Origin: Cristatella mucedo | Taxonomy: Eukaryota; Bryozoa; Phylactolaemata; Cristatellidae | Reading direction: 5' to 3' | DNA length: 64,000 bases | NCBI GenBank assembly: GCA_009760855.2 | Contig: WPIO01000020.1 | Coordinates: forward strand, 5,465,501 to 5,529,500 | Part shown: positions 47,518-60,690 of the stretch, one piece after another | Layout of the letters: the number at the start of each line of letters is the position of its first letter | Position numbering within the stretch: the first letter of the stretch is position 1 | Position numbers and translations under genes: made by a program | The notes under the pieces: model-generated | Told to the model about the DNA's origin: nothing | Seen by the model: the letters and a program-made list of their open reading frames with translations, nothing else | Database searches by the model: none

Positions 47518-48904
47518 CCACAGTCTCTTTTCTTAAGTAACACCACAGGAGGAGAACTGAGACTGGATGATGTGACTACAGCCCTTATTTCAAGTCATAA
47601 TCCACAACTCACTGAACTCGTTCAATTTTTTGTCTTTGATACGGCTCAAGACCAAATGCTGCAAACACACTGCCGACTCTTTCTTCCAACACTGTTCTGG
47701 GTATCTTAGAAAGACGGAACATTTCTACCCTTCAAAATTGATTAGAAAAACTTTCGTAAAATATATATCTACGCAGCACAGCGACTACGACGGCAAAGGG
47801 AGATCTTGATAAGATCTGTCAATCCGCTAAATTTACTCGTTTGATTTGTGTGATTTCAGTGTTCCTGAGGGTTCCAAATCAAGGGCAGAACGGTCACGGT
47901 TTAGCATATTCAATTGCACGAAGAAGAAGTTGAAGCTTATCTCTGCCGTCAAGAAGGAAACCAGCAGTGCACTCATTCATATGTACTCTGCTTATGTACT
48001 CTGTACATTAGTTAGTCTTTGATAGTTTTATCACGCGGATTCGTGAAAAAAATGCTAAGGTTACCGAAAACCAACTCATGTGTTCAGTTTTGCATTCTAT
48101 GTTTGTGAGTCGTATCCAACGCCAGAAGGCACCTTTGAGTTTCTTAATCCCATTTTCTGCAAAAAAGTGCCATGTATAATGCCAGCAGAAATTCACTTCA
48201 TTTTAATAAGTCTTCTTTCTGTAGATTACACAAAGCAAGATGGCAAGTAGTGATGCGTTTTAAAGTGTCTGATCCACGTTCAGCAGTCAAGGTAATCTTC
48301 AAGTTTCTAGCCGCGTATACCACAAATACTGGACAGGCTATTTAGGCCTACGAAAGGTAGGCAACGGAGCTTCCTGGAGTCGAGGAAGAAGCCGAGAGGC
48401 TGGAAGTCAAGGAAGAAGGTTGCACAATGCGAGGGTACATATATTTCTGCAGTATCGCTTTTCTCGCTCCTAGCTCAAGTTAAACTTCCGCAAATAAACT
48501 GAAAGAAATGCTCATTTCTTTATTCATATCATTTGAGCTGGTACACGACGAAGGCGGACCGAGTAAAGTCCGAGTAAATCAGTTAAGAGTTTTAGCAACC
48601 ATGTCGGCCGGTAGAACTGTGACTATTGACTGTGACTGTGACTATTCAACTGCACGAAAACGATAACTAAAGCAGTCATTAGTGCCCGTCTGTGAGATGT
48701 GTACGACGAAATAGTGCCCGCTTACAATATTTTAAATACTCCAGGACCATATTAAAAAGTACTCTAGATAGCCACCTTGAATGGGCCTGATTCTTAATAA
48801 TATCCGAAGGAATTGATTCGCCACAAGATCATTCAAGCGAATTCAGTGTTGTAAAGTAATTCAAGGTGAAGAACTTGTGTACCAGTCATTCCTTTATCAT
48901 TCAC
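47518..48904. other. Unassigned DNA
   Basis: No recognised element; weak ORFs only. Confidence 0.5.
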
Positions 48905-49063
48905 CCTGCGATCCGGAGCTAGCTCGGTCGAATGGAGAAGCATCTGCTCAGCTGCAAGTACTTCGAGTGCTGATATGTCAGTGCTCAGAGCTCGAAGATG
49001 TGTAGACGCAGAATATGAGCCATCAAAGCGCGTTAGGAGCCAGCGTTCAAACGCCCTGGTATT
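48905..49063 (-). CDS. Candidate exon, unidentified
   Basis: The minus frame is bounded by an acceptor-like GCGACTTCTGCAG before 49063 and a donor-like CGCAGG|GTGAATG after 48905. It gives 53 codons in phase 0-0, starting NTRAFERWLLTRFDGSYS, continuing through an Ala/Leu/Glu-rich stretch (ISALEVLAAEQMLL) and ending ELAPDRR. The raw ORF extends on both sides (48833-49123). I do not recognise it, and no partner exon was found, so chance or an unrecognised element is possible. Confidence 0.2.
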
Positions 49064-49343
49064 CTGCAGAAGTCGCCACGTACGTAGCTGTACGTTACTA
49101 ATGCCGTTGAAAAAAGTTGACACAATGTTCTGTTAGCAGTTCAAATTCAGTTTTTTAGACGCCTTACTCAAACGCATTAGAACTAAACTTCATACAGATA
49201 TTTTCGTTAATCCATGTTGTTTAAGAAATGCATAATAATAATGATAGACAAAATAAAACACCGCCAGAGAGCTCAATCTCGTTCAAGCAGTCAGCTCCAG
49301 CACCAGTGCTCACCTACTGAGCCAGCAGCTTGATGCTATCTAC

Positions 49344-49530
49344 AGAATAATAATAATAATGATAATACACTTGATGCAGCACCCTCAGATACCTCAACCT
49401 CTTTATAGGTACTTTATGTTTGCTGCAAAGGAAACACGATCGAGTGGTGAGTGGCATCGTGCTTGATAAACAGCATGAATAACACTGTTAGGGGTTACAT
49501 GCACAGGGTCAGCATGCAAGTGTGGTACAA
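49344..49530 (-). mobile_element. L2-like LINE family A tail inserted in large repeat copy 2
   Basis: An AATAATAATAATAATGATAA tail, then the terminal motif and UTR (GGGGTTACATGCACAGGGTC, ending about 49530). Repeat sequence stops at GATGCTATCTACAG and resumes at TTTGTTAGCTCCAGAAGTGG, matching GATGCTATCTATAAAACCTC then TTTGTTAGCTCCAGCAGTGA of copy 1, which shows the unoccupied site. Confidence 0.9.
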
Positions 49531-51111
49531 TCTAGTTTGTTAGCTCCAGAAGTGGGCAACACACAGCACTGCTGTCCTATTATGCTGGCCTATTGCCCTG
49601 GTGCTGACTGTTTTCCTCACAGTGACTCATCGACGGCTCTTTAAATGCAGCCGGTGTAGTTTAAAAGAGCAGCTGGTCCTTGCTCTATGACACAGCAGAA
49701 AGTACCTGGCTTGCCACAAGGACCAGCTCAGTAGAAAGGTGCCTGGGTCCATCAACCATGTCGCATGCCCTGACCGGATTTTATAGGCTCCCTTATCAGC
49801 TCCCAATTCCAGAATGGCTCAAACTTTCGGGTGCACTGACTGCAAGCTGATTTCATTCTGCTGTCGGAGCCTAAACGTATCTGGCTGCATGTCTGGCGAG
49901 TGTGCCGATCGACCAGTCCCAGCAGGTCCTGTTACTAGTCCTTGCCTTAGGACACGGGGTTCGTGCTCTTTCTTTAGGCCTCAAATAAATGTGCAAAGCC
50001 TCTGGGTTCAAATTAAATATTTCATGAAATGGCTGCAGTACCTGGCCATGTGATGACTTATCTTCTGCCACTTCTCCAGCAGTAAAAGATGGTTACCGTG
50101 CGAAGGTGCTGCTGCTCTGCTTTCACCTTAGAAGCAAGCAAAAAGAGGCAGGCTCCCACCCATTGCAAGGCAAGTATCCATGGTGATGCTTAACTGATGG
50201 CTAGGGCAGTCTGCCTGTGCCACATTTTTTCGTGCCATAAAAATGAGAAGCTCTGCAGCAGTCGTTCAGAGAAGCCCTCGCGTCAGTGGAAGCAGCACGA
50301 GTTACTGCGACCTGGCGCGGGTTGAGCTGCCGAAGCTGCCGACCTTTGTTGGCAGCTTCTGCAGGGATGCAGAGCCTGTAGGCCTGCCTGGCACCGTGAG
50401 CCCAGCCTCTGTGCGGTACCGACAGAGCATGCTGTGGCATGGAACTTTGCTCAACGTATACCTGAGCTGCTCCTTGGATCTCATTCTTGTTGCTCGCTGT
50501 GCACGAATGAACGAATGTACTACTAAGAAGTAGCAGTCATTTGTCGCCTTCAGCACAAGTATGCTTGCAAGTAATCGACAGGATCTCTGAAAGGGCTTCC
50601 TTCCAAATTTCGCTTAATCTATACACATTTTGAAAAGGTCGGACACAATTTCAGACTCAGACAGCCTGACTTATAAAGTTATCCACATATTTTAGTGCGA
50701 TCCATGCACATAAACACAAATCCCGAATGCCTGTTCCTAAGGTAGCCACCATCCGGCTCTGAGAAAAAACAGGCTTTATTATGGCTATGGGTAGAGCTAA
50801 TCCAGCTGGTCTCCTCACAATGCAAGCTGAGTATTTGTGGTCCTAGATGACCTAGCTGCAAAACTAAGCTTAGCACCCAGCTCCTGTGGCAACACCCTAT
50901 GCCTGGATGATTTACATTAACTCTCAGATTCGAACGTTTTATGAATGCCAGCCTTGTGCAGCCGGCTGGGTCGAGTTAAGCCAAAGACTATTATCATACA
51001 CTAATGTACTGTTATTGCTGTTCTTGCCTCAGTAATTTCGTGTTCCATTTGTGGGAGAGAAGTTCGAAAATGGAACTCTTCCATAGCTATGTGCCTATAT
51101 AGAAAAAACTG

Positions 51112-51260
51112 GGAATAGCCCACGAGGTAAAGCACTGGCTCTTCACTAACAAGGTCATGGATTCGAATCCTGCAGCTGGAGATTCTTTATTGCCAAGTGC
51201 AAGCAGTGGCGATACCCCGATAAGGCTTTTCTGCCAATATACAAACGAGGCAGGTAAATA
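51112..51260 (+). mobile_element. tRNA-derived SINE family S1
   Basis: A box TAGCCCACGAGG, B box GGATTCGAATCC, then TGCAGCTGGAGATTC, TATTGCCAAGTGCAAGCAGT, GGCGATACCCCGATAAGGCT and a tail ending GGTAAATAAGCCAAGG. Good promoter boxes; private to the second copy of the large repeat. Confidence 0.85.
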
Positions 51261-53013
51261 AGCCAAGGTTTATATTGAGCCTAATCCCTGGCACACCTTG
51301 CTAAGCAATTTGTAAAACGCAATCCGAACATTGTTCATTACATTAACTTTATTCATGAAACGAACACTGGCCAGCCATGGTAAGAAGGAGAACTCCGGGA
51401 GTGTAGGTGGTTGGCTAGGCACACTGGTTGCAATGTGGTCGCCAAATATCAGCCAGAGCCTGTGCCTCTCCTTCTCTGAGGTTTATTTGCTTGCCGTGCT
51501 GAGGATTACGACTACATGCTGCAATTGCTGCCGTAGGCTGCCACTCAGAGCCTTCACCTGGTTTAAAATCACATTGATTTTTCTATCAAGTGCCGCAGGT
51601 TAAGAGACAGCTACATTCAAGTGCCACTTTCGGACAGCAGAGAAAGGAGAGGCTGATAGTGAGCAGAGCAAGAGTCTCAAGAGCGAATGCACAAGCAGGC
51701 AGATCGAAGCTGCAGTTGCTGCCGGCTGCTAAAATTTTGTCGAGTCGTGAAGGCTTTCAGCCTACGTGATTGAAAGTAGTGGCTTAAACTGGACTAGGTG
51801 TGGCCAGCTCAGGCTGGAAGCTAACCGTGCAGCATTGGTATAAGCAAACTCTATCTAGAATACAATGCTGCATCTTCTACAAGCTGCCAACGTCAATGGC
51901 TGTGTCGCGCTTAGTAAGGGTGGGGCCAGAGGAGATTGGCTCTTAAGCGGTTTTGTATATACAGCGCAACTACAAAGCAAGTACTAGGTGCGAAGCTATA
52001 GCAGCATTCAGATATTGGCTCAAAGAAGTTATACACAGCGTTTGCTATTTGAATGTAGGATGACTGACTCTTGAGTGGCAGAAAAACAGAGATTGCAGGG
52101 CAGTAGTTGCTCTCCACGACGTCTGCATTAGCTCAGTCGGCTGACAGCATTTCTTAGCAGTTCGATCGCCTACTGAGCAAGGGCATTCCAGCAAGGCCAA
52201 ACTGCCATGACAATTCCTTCGTCGACTTAGCCTTTCAGAGTAAGTACTCCATGACTGCAAAAGCATCGAGCAGATTAATAGAGGCCGGCTTGGCTCCTCT
52301 ACGAGATTCATAAGCAAACGACATGGCCAGGATTAGCCAAGCTCACTCCATGAGCTGGGAACTGAGCTGGCTGACAAGTGTACCTCACCTCTAATGCCCT
52401 CGAGCGCTTGTGACGACGATGTCTTGTCGGTGGACTATCAGAGGCAGACTGCTGAGGGTAAGGTTCAGCCGAGCTCATTGGCCAGTGAGCTGATTCTAGT
52501 TGGCTCTGTCAATACTCTTTTTGTAGTCTCTCTTGTCTTTGGTCTTGTCGAGGCGTTAGTTGTTAGGATGCATGATGGGTTACCATCAGTACATGTCAAC
52601 TTAGATACTCAGGTACTTGGGTACTCATTTTCTGCAAAAGGTTCAAACGAGATGTGTCATTTAACCACCAGCAAATCTCAGCTTAGATTAAACAAGTGCT
52701 GGTAATTGCAAATCAAGCCTAGCCACGGTTCGGTTCAGCCACCGGTTGGTACGCAGTGCTTGTCTCTTCTCTCAGCATCCATCAGGCCTCAGGCACGGGA
52801 CTTGGCAGGGCACATGAATGAAGCCTGCCGCAATCAAGATGACTAGAATTAAGGGGCAGGGAATGTGGCTGCCTTGCATGAGCTTACCTCACCCTGCAGC
52901 ATGAAAGCCACTACACTAGTTGCAGCATACTTACCTGTACAGCATATCTTACGAGCAGCTCCTAGGCTTAACAGTCCCATTCGCCCACAAATTGGTGCCA
53001 CTCCTCTGTGAAA

Positions 53014-53053
53014 CCGAGGGGAGGGAATCAGCATGTGGATTCCCTCCCCTCGG
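53014..53053. repeat. Perfect 16-bp hairpin in large repeat, copy 2
   Basis: CCGAGGGGAGGGAATC (53014-53029) pairs exactly with GATTCCCTCCCCTCGG (53038-53053) around an 8-nt loop AGCATGTG. Compared with copy 1 the pairing shifts outward by one base pair and the loop sequence differs. Confidence 0.9.
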
Positions 53054-54019
53054 AGTTCTGTCTGTGTAGCTCTTTACTCTAGTAACCTCAAGCCAAGTGA
53101 ACAATGCAGCTGGCTACACTGGCCCTGTCTATATATACTCAGTGCCATGGGTCTATCAAGCCTAACCTGATTGGAGGCCTTAATTCCCATAGACCAATGA
53201 GCATAGCTGGCTCTTGACAATCAATTACTTAAGGTCAAGCAGATCCTATCTGGGTGAGAGAGCTTGCTGACTAAGCAGCTGTAGGAGCAGGCTGGTAAGC
53301 TACCTGCCTGACCCCAATCAATCAGAGTGGCACTGATCGGCTGTACCGTCAGGGCTGCAGCTCTATTAGCCCTGGATATGTAGCCTCTGCCGTGCCTGTA
53401 GCTGCTCCTTTGCTGCTGAGCTTGAGACTCGGCCCAACAAGTCATTGCTTGCCCAAGGCCATATACAAATAGCAAAGCTAGGACTCCTAGCAGTTCCCAC
53501 GGGGTCGATTCAGGGTCTCTGTATGCCTCTTAGAGTGTGCTCAGAACGCCGAGTATCCATTGTTTGGCTTCTGCAAAAGTCTACTCTCAGGAGGCTAACA
53601 GCAATGCTGCAGGCAATAGCTCAACCCTGTGTTTAGGTCTCATCTCCTGGGTGTGCTAGTGCTGCAAGCTAGAAAAAAGCACAGCCCCTACTTTGCAGAA
53701 ACAGCGCACCAAGGCTGGGCTAATGGGCTACACCCTTGCCATTGCAAAGGAGTACCACATCACCGGATTTGCTGTGGATGGGTACAGAAGTATACCCAAG
53801 CTATACCTACCTAATAAAAAACCGGAAGAGGTGGCGTTTTGAAAGCCGACCTCGGATCACCATGAGCACAATCGTGCCATTTTCTACATGCTACTGTACC
53901 TACTTGCAGAGTCACAGAATGACTGGAGGCAGCTCCCTCTAGTCCACAAAGGAGCAGCATCCCTGTCAGCAGAGAATAGGAAGTGCTATCCCTGGTGATA
54001 TCCCTGGAGTAAGCATGCT

Positions 54020-54165
54020 TGCTCTTCTGGACCGAGGTCTTGGTTTTGAGCCCCAACTTGGGCGATCCTGTATTGGCAGCCGCAAGCCACGGTGATAGCT
54101 GTTAAGGCTCCACTGCTGTTAAGACAAGTGAGGCTGTATAATTAGCTAATATTTTTTTTACTTTT
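54020..54165 (+). mobile_element. tRNA-derived SINE family S1, decayed head
   Basis: Starts near TGCTTGCTCTTCTGGACC, B-box-like GGTTTTGAGCCCC, then CTGTATTGGCAGCCGCAAG, GTGATAGCTGTTAAGGCTCC and the tail GGCTGTATAATTAGCTAATA followed by a T-run. Confidence 0.75.
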
Positions 54166-54516
54166 ATATTTCAGGAGGCAACTTCCCCTAGTCTTCAAAT
54201 GATGAGCATCCTAAACCCTAAGCTAAAAATATAGCTCAAAAACAGGTTATTTAGAATAATTATAAGCATGCCCTGGCGATCGTGTAGAACAGGGGCACTC
54301 CGCTATGGGCACTCCGCTCATAGCATTTCTTCCAGATCTAGGAGCAAACAGTGAAATATTAGCTGGAAGGGGTTCACAAGCCGAGTCCGAGAGAATAGCT
54401 AACAACTCTAAGTTGTAAAGCTTGGATGAGTGAGAGAATACAATTAATGACTTTGGTAGTTTTAACAATGATACTCTACATGTTAATGATGATGGGAATG
54501 TCCCTTCCCTATAGAG

Positions 54517-56012
<1,496 letters not shown>

Positions 56013-56247
56013 GATGCCTCCCGGATAAATTCAGAGTTGCAATCTCACTAGTACTGCGAAATAGCCTAATTCAAAGCAATGTCGGAGGAGTACAGAGCTG
56101 CTTCAGTAAGCTAGCAAACATAATAATGTACTTGTCATTAACTTGGGCAGACATACCAATCTAGAATATGCTGTCTAGCAACAGAAAACTCCAAGCCTCC
56201 TGCTGTAAATCCAACAGATGACATCACCAAAGAATAAGAATTACACC

Positions 56248-56985
56248 CTAATGTATAGCACCCTAAGACAAAACATTACTCTCTGTCTTGACACTTTATA
56301 TTTCCTGTAAATGAAGCTGAATGAAATGGTTAGTAGTAAAGTATACAATGACAACAACCTTGACATGGTAAGATGTCACATGCACAGGGTCAGAATGTCA
56401 ACATGGTTAAAACAGCATGCACATCAGTGGCATAAGCACGTAATGGACGAACCACAAGGACCTATCAAATGCTGTAATAAACAACTGTGATTTTAGCTTA
56501 TACTTAAGTTTCGACATGTCGGGAATGTCTGGGAGTCAGTCGGGTTTGAGTTCTAGGCTTTGCCAGCATAACGGCTAAAGACAGGATCGCCAAAGAATTT
56601 GAGGCTCACACGAGGTGTAACTTAGTGAGAGCTAAGTATTTCTGATAGTTTGGTTAGAGCCGAGGAACGAAGGAACCTAAAAGTGAACGTAGTAACCTTG
56701 ATGTTGACGTATTGTCTCACTGCGAGCTATTGCTGGTCGGTGAGAATTGGTTTGGTCTGGTAACTACTGCTCTCAAGGCAGAAAAGCTTTGCTTTAGAGT
56801 TGTGTACCAACTGTAAGTGAGAGGTTGCACATGCCTGCCGACCAGCCAACTGTGACAGGCAGAAGTTGAAACAGATTTTACAGATACCTGTACCAATTTG
56901 GATGAGATATTCCTGTCTAAGCAAGTTTTAGCTTTAGCAATGTTGTGTAGCAGAAAGTATCAAGACTTGACTGAGGAGTCAATTT
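56248..56985 (-). mobile_element. L2-like LINE family A, decayed 3' half
   Basis: A decayed terminal motif (TATAGCACCCTAAGACAAAA), UTR (GATGTCACATGCACAGGGTC), then coding sequence; the minus frame at 56727-56924 gives ACATSHLQLVHNSKAKLFCL. Ends near 56985. Confidence 0.8.
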
Positions 56986-57225
56986 TTTAAGCCCTGCTTC
57001 AAAGCGCCTGAAATTTCCTGCTGTTGGCTACCAACCAGGTAAAATATATCGGCAAATCTACCCTGGCGTTGGTATCGTTCATTCATGGGTATTACTGTGG
57101 GTTTCCTTCCACTACTGAATGCGAGACCTATCACGCAGCATGAATCTCTCGCAGGCTGCATTGGAAAAGCCTCCACTGGCACTGCTGCAAAAGGAGGATG
57201 TTCAGCTAAGAGTTCGTGTTTTGTT

Positions 57226-57305
57226 AATAATAACAATAATAATAAGACACATGATATAGCACCCTCAGAGAACTTATTAACTTTGCATTTACAAGCTTTG
57301 TATGA
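57226..57305 (-). mobile_element. L2-like LINE family A, tail-only fragment
   Basis: A (AAT)n tail, then ATGATATAGCACCCTCAGAG and AACTTATTAACTTTGCATTT. About 80 bp only. Confidence 0.75.
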
Positions 57306-58054
57306 ATTCTAAACCGAGGCACCCCTCACCACCACTCTAATCCTGTGCCTGTAACAATTCTTCGAGGCCATTACACGGTGTAGCAGGCAGCATGTAGCTT
57401 TTAAGTCTAATGGCCAGTGCTGTCTCCTGGGGATGTTTAGCGTCTTTCATTCTTAGGTGGAGATCTTTCAGGAGGTCATGTTTCTTCCTTTATTTCAGTT
57501 CTAGGCGATGTGAACTGGTAGACTATTTGCATAAATTACACACAAACACACACTCATAACAGCCAACACTTCTATTACAGCCCTTCGATTCAATTTATTT
57601 TTTTATAATTTCTGGGAGGGTTGGTGGGCGCATTACCATGTCAGTTGGTATCTCGCCTACTGCATGGCTATGACACTGATTAAGATTTGAAGCTGGTGAC
57701 ATTTTTCACAAGCATCTTAACAAGCCCAGAGGCTTCTCCCTCTCCCTCCGTCCTGCCTTTTCTCCCCTCTCTCTTCTTCTCTCCTGCCCTCCATTCCCTC
57801 TCTATGTCCTTCTCGTCCTCTCGATCTGTCAACCCGTCTGTCTGTCGGAACATTTCTTCGGGATTTTGTCAAACTGGCACCTTGCCTTAGTTATGTATTT
57901 CCCTATGCAAAGAAATGTGCTAAAACAGTAGCCTATCGTGGTGACGTAGGTGGATCTTATGAAATGTGAGACGTATTGTACTCACTGCCGGTTGTGTTTC
58001 ACCACGAAGCTTCTATGCTTCTTTCAGGTGTTTGAAGAGTCAATCCATAGACAA
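57306..58054. other. Unassigned DNA, pyrimidine-rich patch
   Basis: No gene. A CT-rich patch at about 57735-57850 produces a Ser/Pro/Leu-rich ORF that I do not support. Confidence 0.5.
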
Positions 58055-59750
58055 CATTAAAATAATATTAACAATAACAGTAATAATGCACTTGATATAG
58101 CGCCCTCAGAAAACTCAATCTCTTTCTAGGTGCTCAACATTTGCTGCAAAGGGAAATGCGATTGAGTCGTGAGTAATATCATGCTTGATAAACAACATGA
58201 ACATCGTGGTTAGGGGTGACATGCACAGGGTCAGCATGCAAATGTGATTATTGGCAGCATACACAGTGTCAGCACGTATAAGCACATGAAGAACGAATCA
58301 CAGGGACCCACTAAATGCTGTCCTAAATAGGTGTTTTTAAGTTCTTTTTAAATGTGGACAAGTCAATAGATGTTCTGACGCAAGTCGGGAGGGAGTGCCA
58401 GGCTTTGGGAGCATACGAAATAAATGCATGGTCTCCAAAGGATTTAAGGTTTGTACGAGGTAGTGGTAAACTGTTGGATTCCGGAAAGAGGGTGGTACGA
58501 TGCTTGGCCTGGTGGGGGAGTACATCTGAGAGAGAGGCTGGAGCCAAAGAATGAAGTGACCTAAAAGTGAGCGACAAAACCTTGAAGTCGATCCGTTGCT
58601 TGACAGGTAGCCAGTGCAGGTCGGCGAGAAGTGGTTTGATGTGCTAACTACGATGTTCACGACAGATAAGCCTTGCTGCAGAGTTTTGCACCAGCTGCAA
58701 TCGCCTGATCGCACATGCCGGTAGGCCAGTAAGCAGTGAGTTGCAGAAGTCGAGTCGGGATGTCACGAATGCATGGACCAACTTAGACGTGGTATCCTTA
58801 TGTAAACAAGCCCAAATTTTAGCAATGTTATGAAGCTGAAAATAGGCAGATTTGACTGTGGAGCTGATATGGTCGTCTAACGAGTGGTCACTTTGTGTGA
58901 ACGTCACACCTAGATTTCGAGCTGATTCAACAGGAGATATGCTGGCATAGCCAATTTTGAGAGTCAGCCATTCCAATCTCTGAATCGCACTGGGTTTTCC
59001 CATAACTAGTAAGTTAGTTTTATCATCATTTAGTATTAGAAAATTTGCTGCCATTCGTGTGTGGATGTCATGAATACATGCAGAAAGTGAGTTAATAATA
59101 ATAATAATAATGCTCTTGATAAAGCGCCCTGTGCCCTAAGAGAACTTAGTCTCTCTCTAGGTGCTTTACATTTGCTGCAAATGGACATGCAATTGCATGG
59201 TGAGTAAAATCATGCTTGATAAACAAACAAATGAATAACATGTTTAGGGTTGACATGCACAGGGTAGAGTGTTAGGGGAGACATGCACAGAGTTGAGAGA
59301 ATTTAAGGTGCTCGAAGACTTGGAGGGATCAAAGCAAAGGTACAACAGAGTGTCATCCCCATAAAAGTGAAAGCCTAGATTGTGCTTGGCAATCACACCA
59401 GCAAGAGGGAGAGTATACCGTGAAAAAAACCGGACCTAGCACGGAGTGCTGAGGTACCCAATATTTCAGAGGTACCTCGGGTGATCTTTGTGCATTCAGG
59501 TCAATACTCTGGAGTCTCCCACTGAGATAAGATCTGAACCATTGCAGAGCAATGCCAGTGATGCCCAGGTGAGATGAGAGGCGCTCTAGAAGAACTTTGT
59601 GATCGATAGCATCAAAAGCTGCCGAAAGATCGATCAAAACAAGCAGAGGCACTCTACCTATGTCTGCATTTCTAAGTAGGTCGTTGTACATCCTAAGCAA
59701 TGCTGACTCAGTAGAATGATTAGCTCCAAAGCCAAACTGGAACTCATTAC
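58055..59750 (-). mobile_element. L2-like LINE family A, best-preserved copy
   Basis: The most complete copy. On the minus strand: EFQFGFGANHSTESALLRMY (about 59680-59745), LLVLIDLSAAFDAIDHKVLL with HLGITGIALQWFRSYLSGRL (about 59540-59650), then after a frameshift YTLPLAGVIAKHNLGFHFYG and GDDTLLY (catalytic Y-G-D-D, 59340-59375). A nested tail interrupts at 59094-59293. The frame then reopens at 58644-59054 with LILNDDKTNLLVMGKPSA and LQLVQNSAARLICREH. At 58323-58577 are LAPASLSDVLPHQAKH and TCVRTSIDLSTFKKNLKTPI. UTR and terminal motif follow to a (TAA)n-rich tail near 58060-58090. RT and C-terminal blocks place it in the L2/CR1 group. 5'-truncated, with no endonuclease. Confidence 0.9.
59094..59293 (-). 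mobile_element. Nested family A tail insertion
   Basis: An AATAATAATAATAATGCTCT tail, the terminal motif (with an extra CCTGTGCC duplication near 59128) and part of the UTR to GACATGCACAGAG. Host coding sequence stops at AAAGTGAGTT and resumes at TTGAGAGAATTTAAGGTGCT. Together with 6678-6775, this is a second tail of the family inside one of its own older copies. Confidence 0.85.
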
Positions 59751-60094
59751 CAATGATTCTTCTTGGCTCACTGTCGAGCTGGCATATCAGGTCAAGATCT
59801 TCCGAAGCTCGTCGATCTTCCTGACGCGAACACATCTGAAATTTCTTGCTACTTAGCATCTAAGCTGTACTTAGTGTCTTCGGAACTGGGCAGTTCATGT
59901 TCAGCTGTCGCACTGTTGTGTACCACCATATTACTGACTTTCCAGTTCGCACAACAGCTCACCTGGAATCTGTGCAATATTGTATTAGGAAAGGCTGTCG
60001 TTATGCCATTATCATGTAGGTCACACTCAGACCGAATCCCAGCCTTGGATAATTCCAGTAAATAGAATCATGTTTCATTGCTCAATGTTTCAGC

Positions 60095-60690
60095 AGAGAC
60101 TGATGAATATGACTGTTTAAGATCGATTAATCCCAGATTGTCATCAACCATCCACTGTTTAGTCTTGGTCCAGTAGACATCACTTTGGCTGTGACTTGTG
60201 GGAACTGACCAGGGGGTTTCCTGTCACCAACCAGCTGTAGCACCAACCAGCTGTTGCTGATCCACTCCCCCACTTCTATAGTGATTTCTTCACATACTGG
60301 CTAACAGGAGTGGTAAGCAGTAACCTGGTTTCAATTGCTCCCAGAATGTACTACTCCATTGCACCGTCAATCAATTTTCAAGTGAAATTGCCGTAAAGTC
60401 TTTCTCGTCCAAGCTCAGCTCCAGTTCTGTAGACTCAGACTCCCAAATAGAGGGCTCAGTTGTCGTGGATTCTGCTGCTGCTTCTGGGCCTCCACTGATA
60501 CTTTGCTGTACAGTCTTCTTTTGCTCAATAATTTCAAAATGTGACATGTGTATTCTTGGGGCAGATGCAGAGGGGCATCCAAATGTGAAAAGTCCTTCGT
60601 GGTTCATTCTGACCCCACCTAGTGCAGCCAAGGTGTCCAAGCCGAGCAGCATATCTTGCTCCGGGATGATGCCAGCCACCAGTCTCTTCA
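60095..60690 (-). mobile_element. Ty3/gypsy remnant: protease end and start of RT
   Basis: The minus frame (60371-60690) carries the C-terminal part of a retropepsin-like domain, MLLGLDTLAALGGVRMNHEG, FTFG and then DEKDFTAISLEN followed by a stop. After it the pattern LTVQW continues, matching the D-F-x-A-x-F-x-x-x-x-W-T-V-x-W joint before the RT in gypsy-group pol. Further down, EEITIEVGEWISNSWLV and LIDLKQSYSSVSA (about 60095-60150) resemble the first RT blocks. Stops and frameshifts throughout. Gypsy-group membership is moderately secure; sub-lineage unknown. Confidence 0.7.

Larger units (their letters stand above)
49289..53935. repeat. Large unclassified repeat, copy 2 (about 4.6 kb)
   Basis: Direct, diverged copy of 37187-42850, about 11-12 kb downstream in the same orientation. 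Private insertions: a family A tail at 49344-49530 and an S1 SINE at 51112-51260, both absent from copy 1. It contains the conserved hairpin at 53014-53053. The ORF at 52394-52705 (103 aa, with LFVVSLVFGLVEALVVRM) is not open in copy 1, so it is unlikely to be a conserved protein. Confidence 0.75.

Noticed and set aside
52394..52705. 103-aa ORF in large repeat copy 2
   Set aside because: The collinear segment in copy 1 is broken by stops and shifts, so there is no sign of protein-level conservation.
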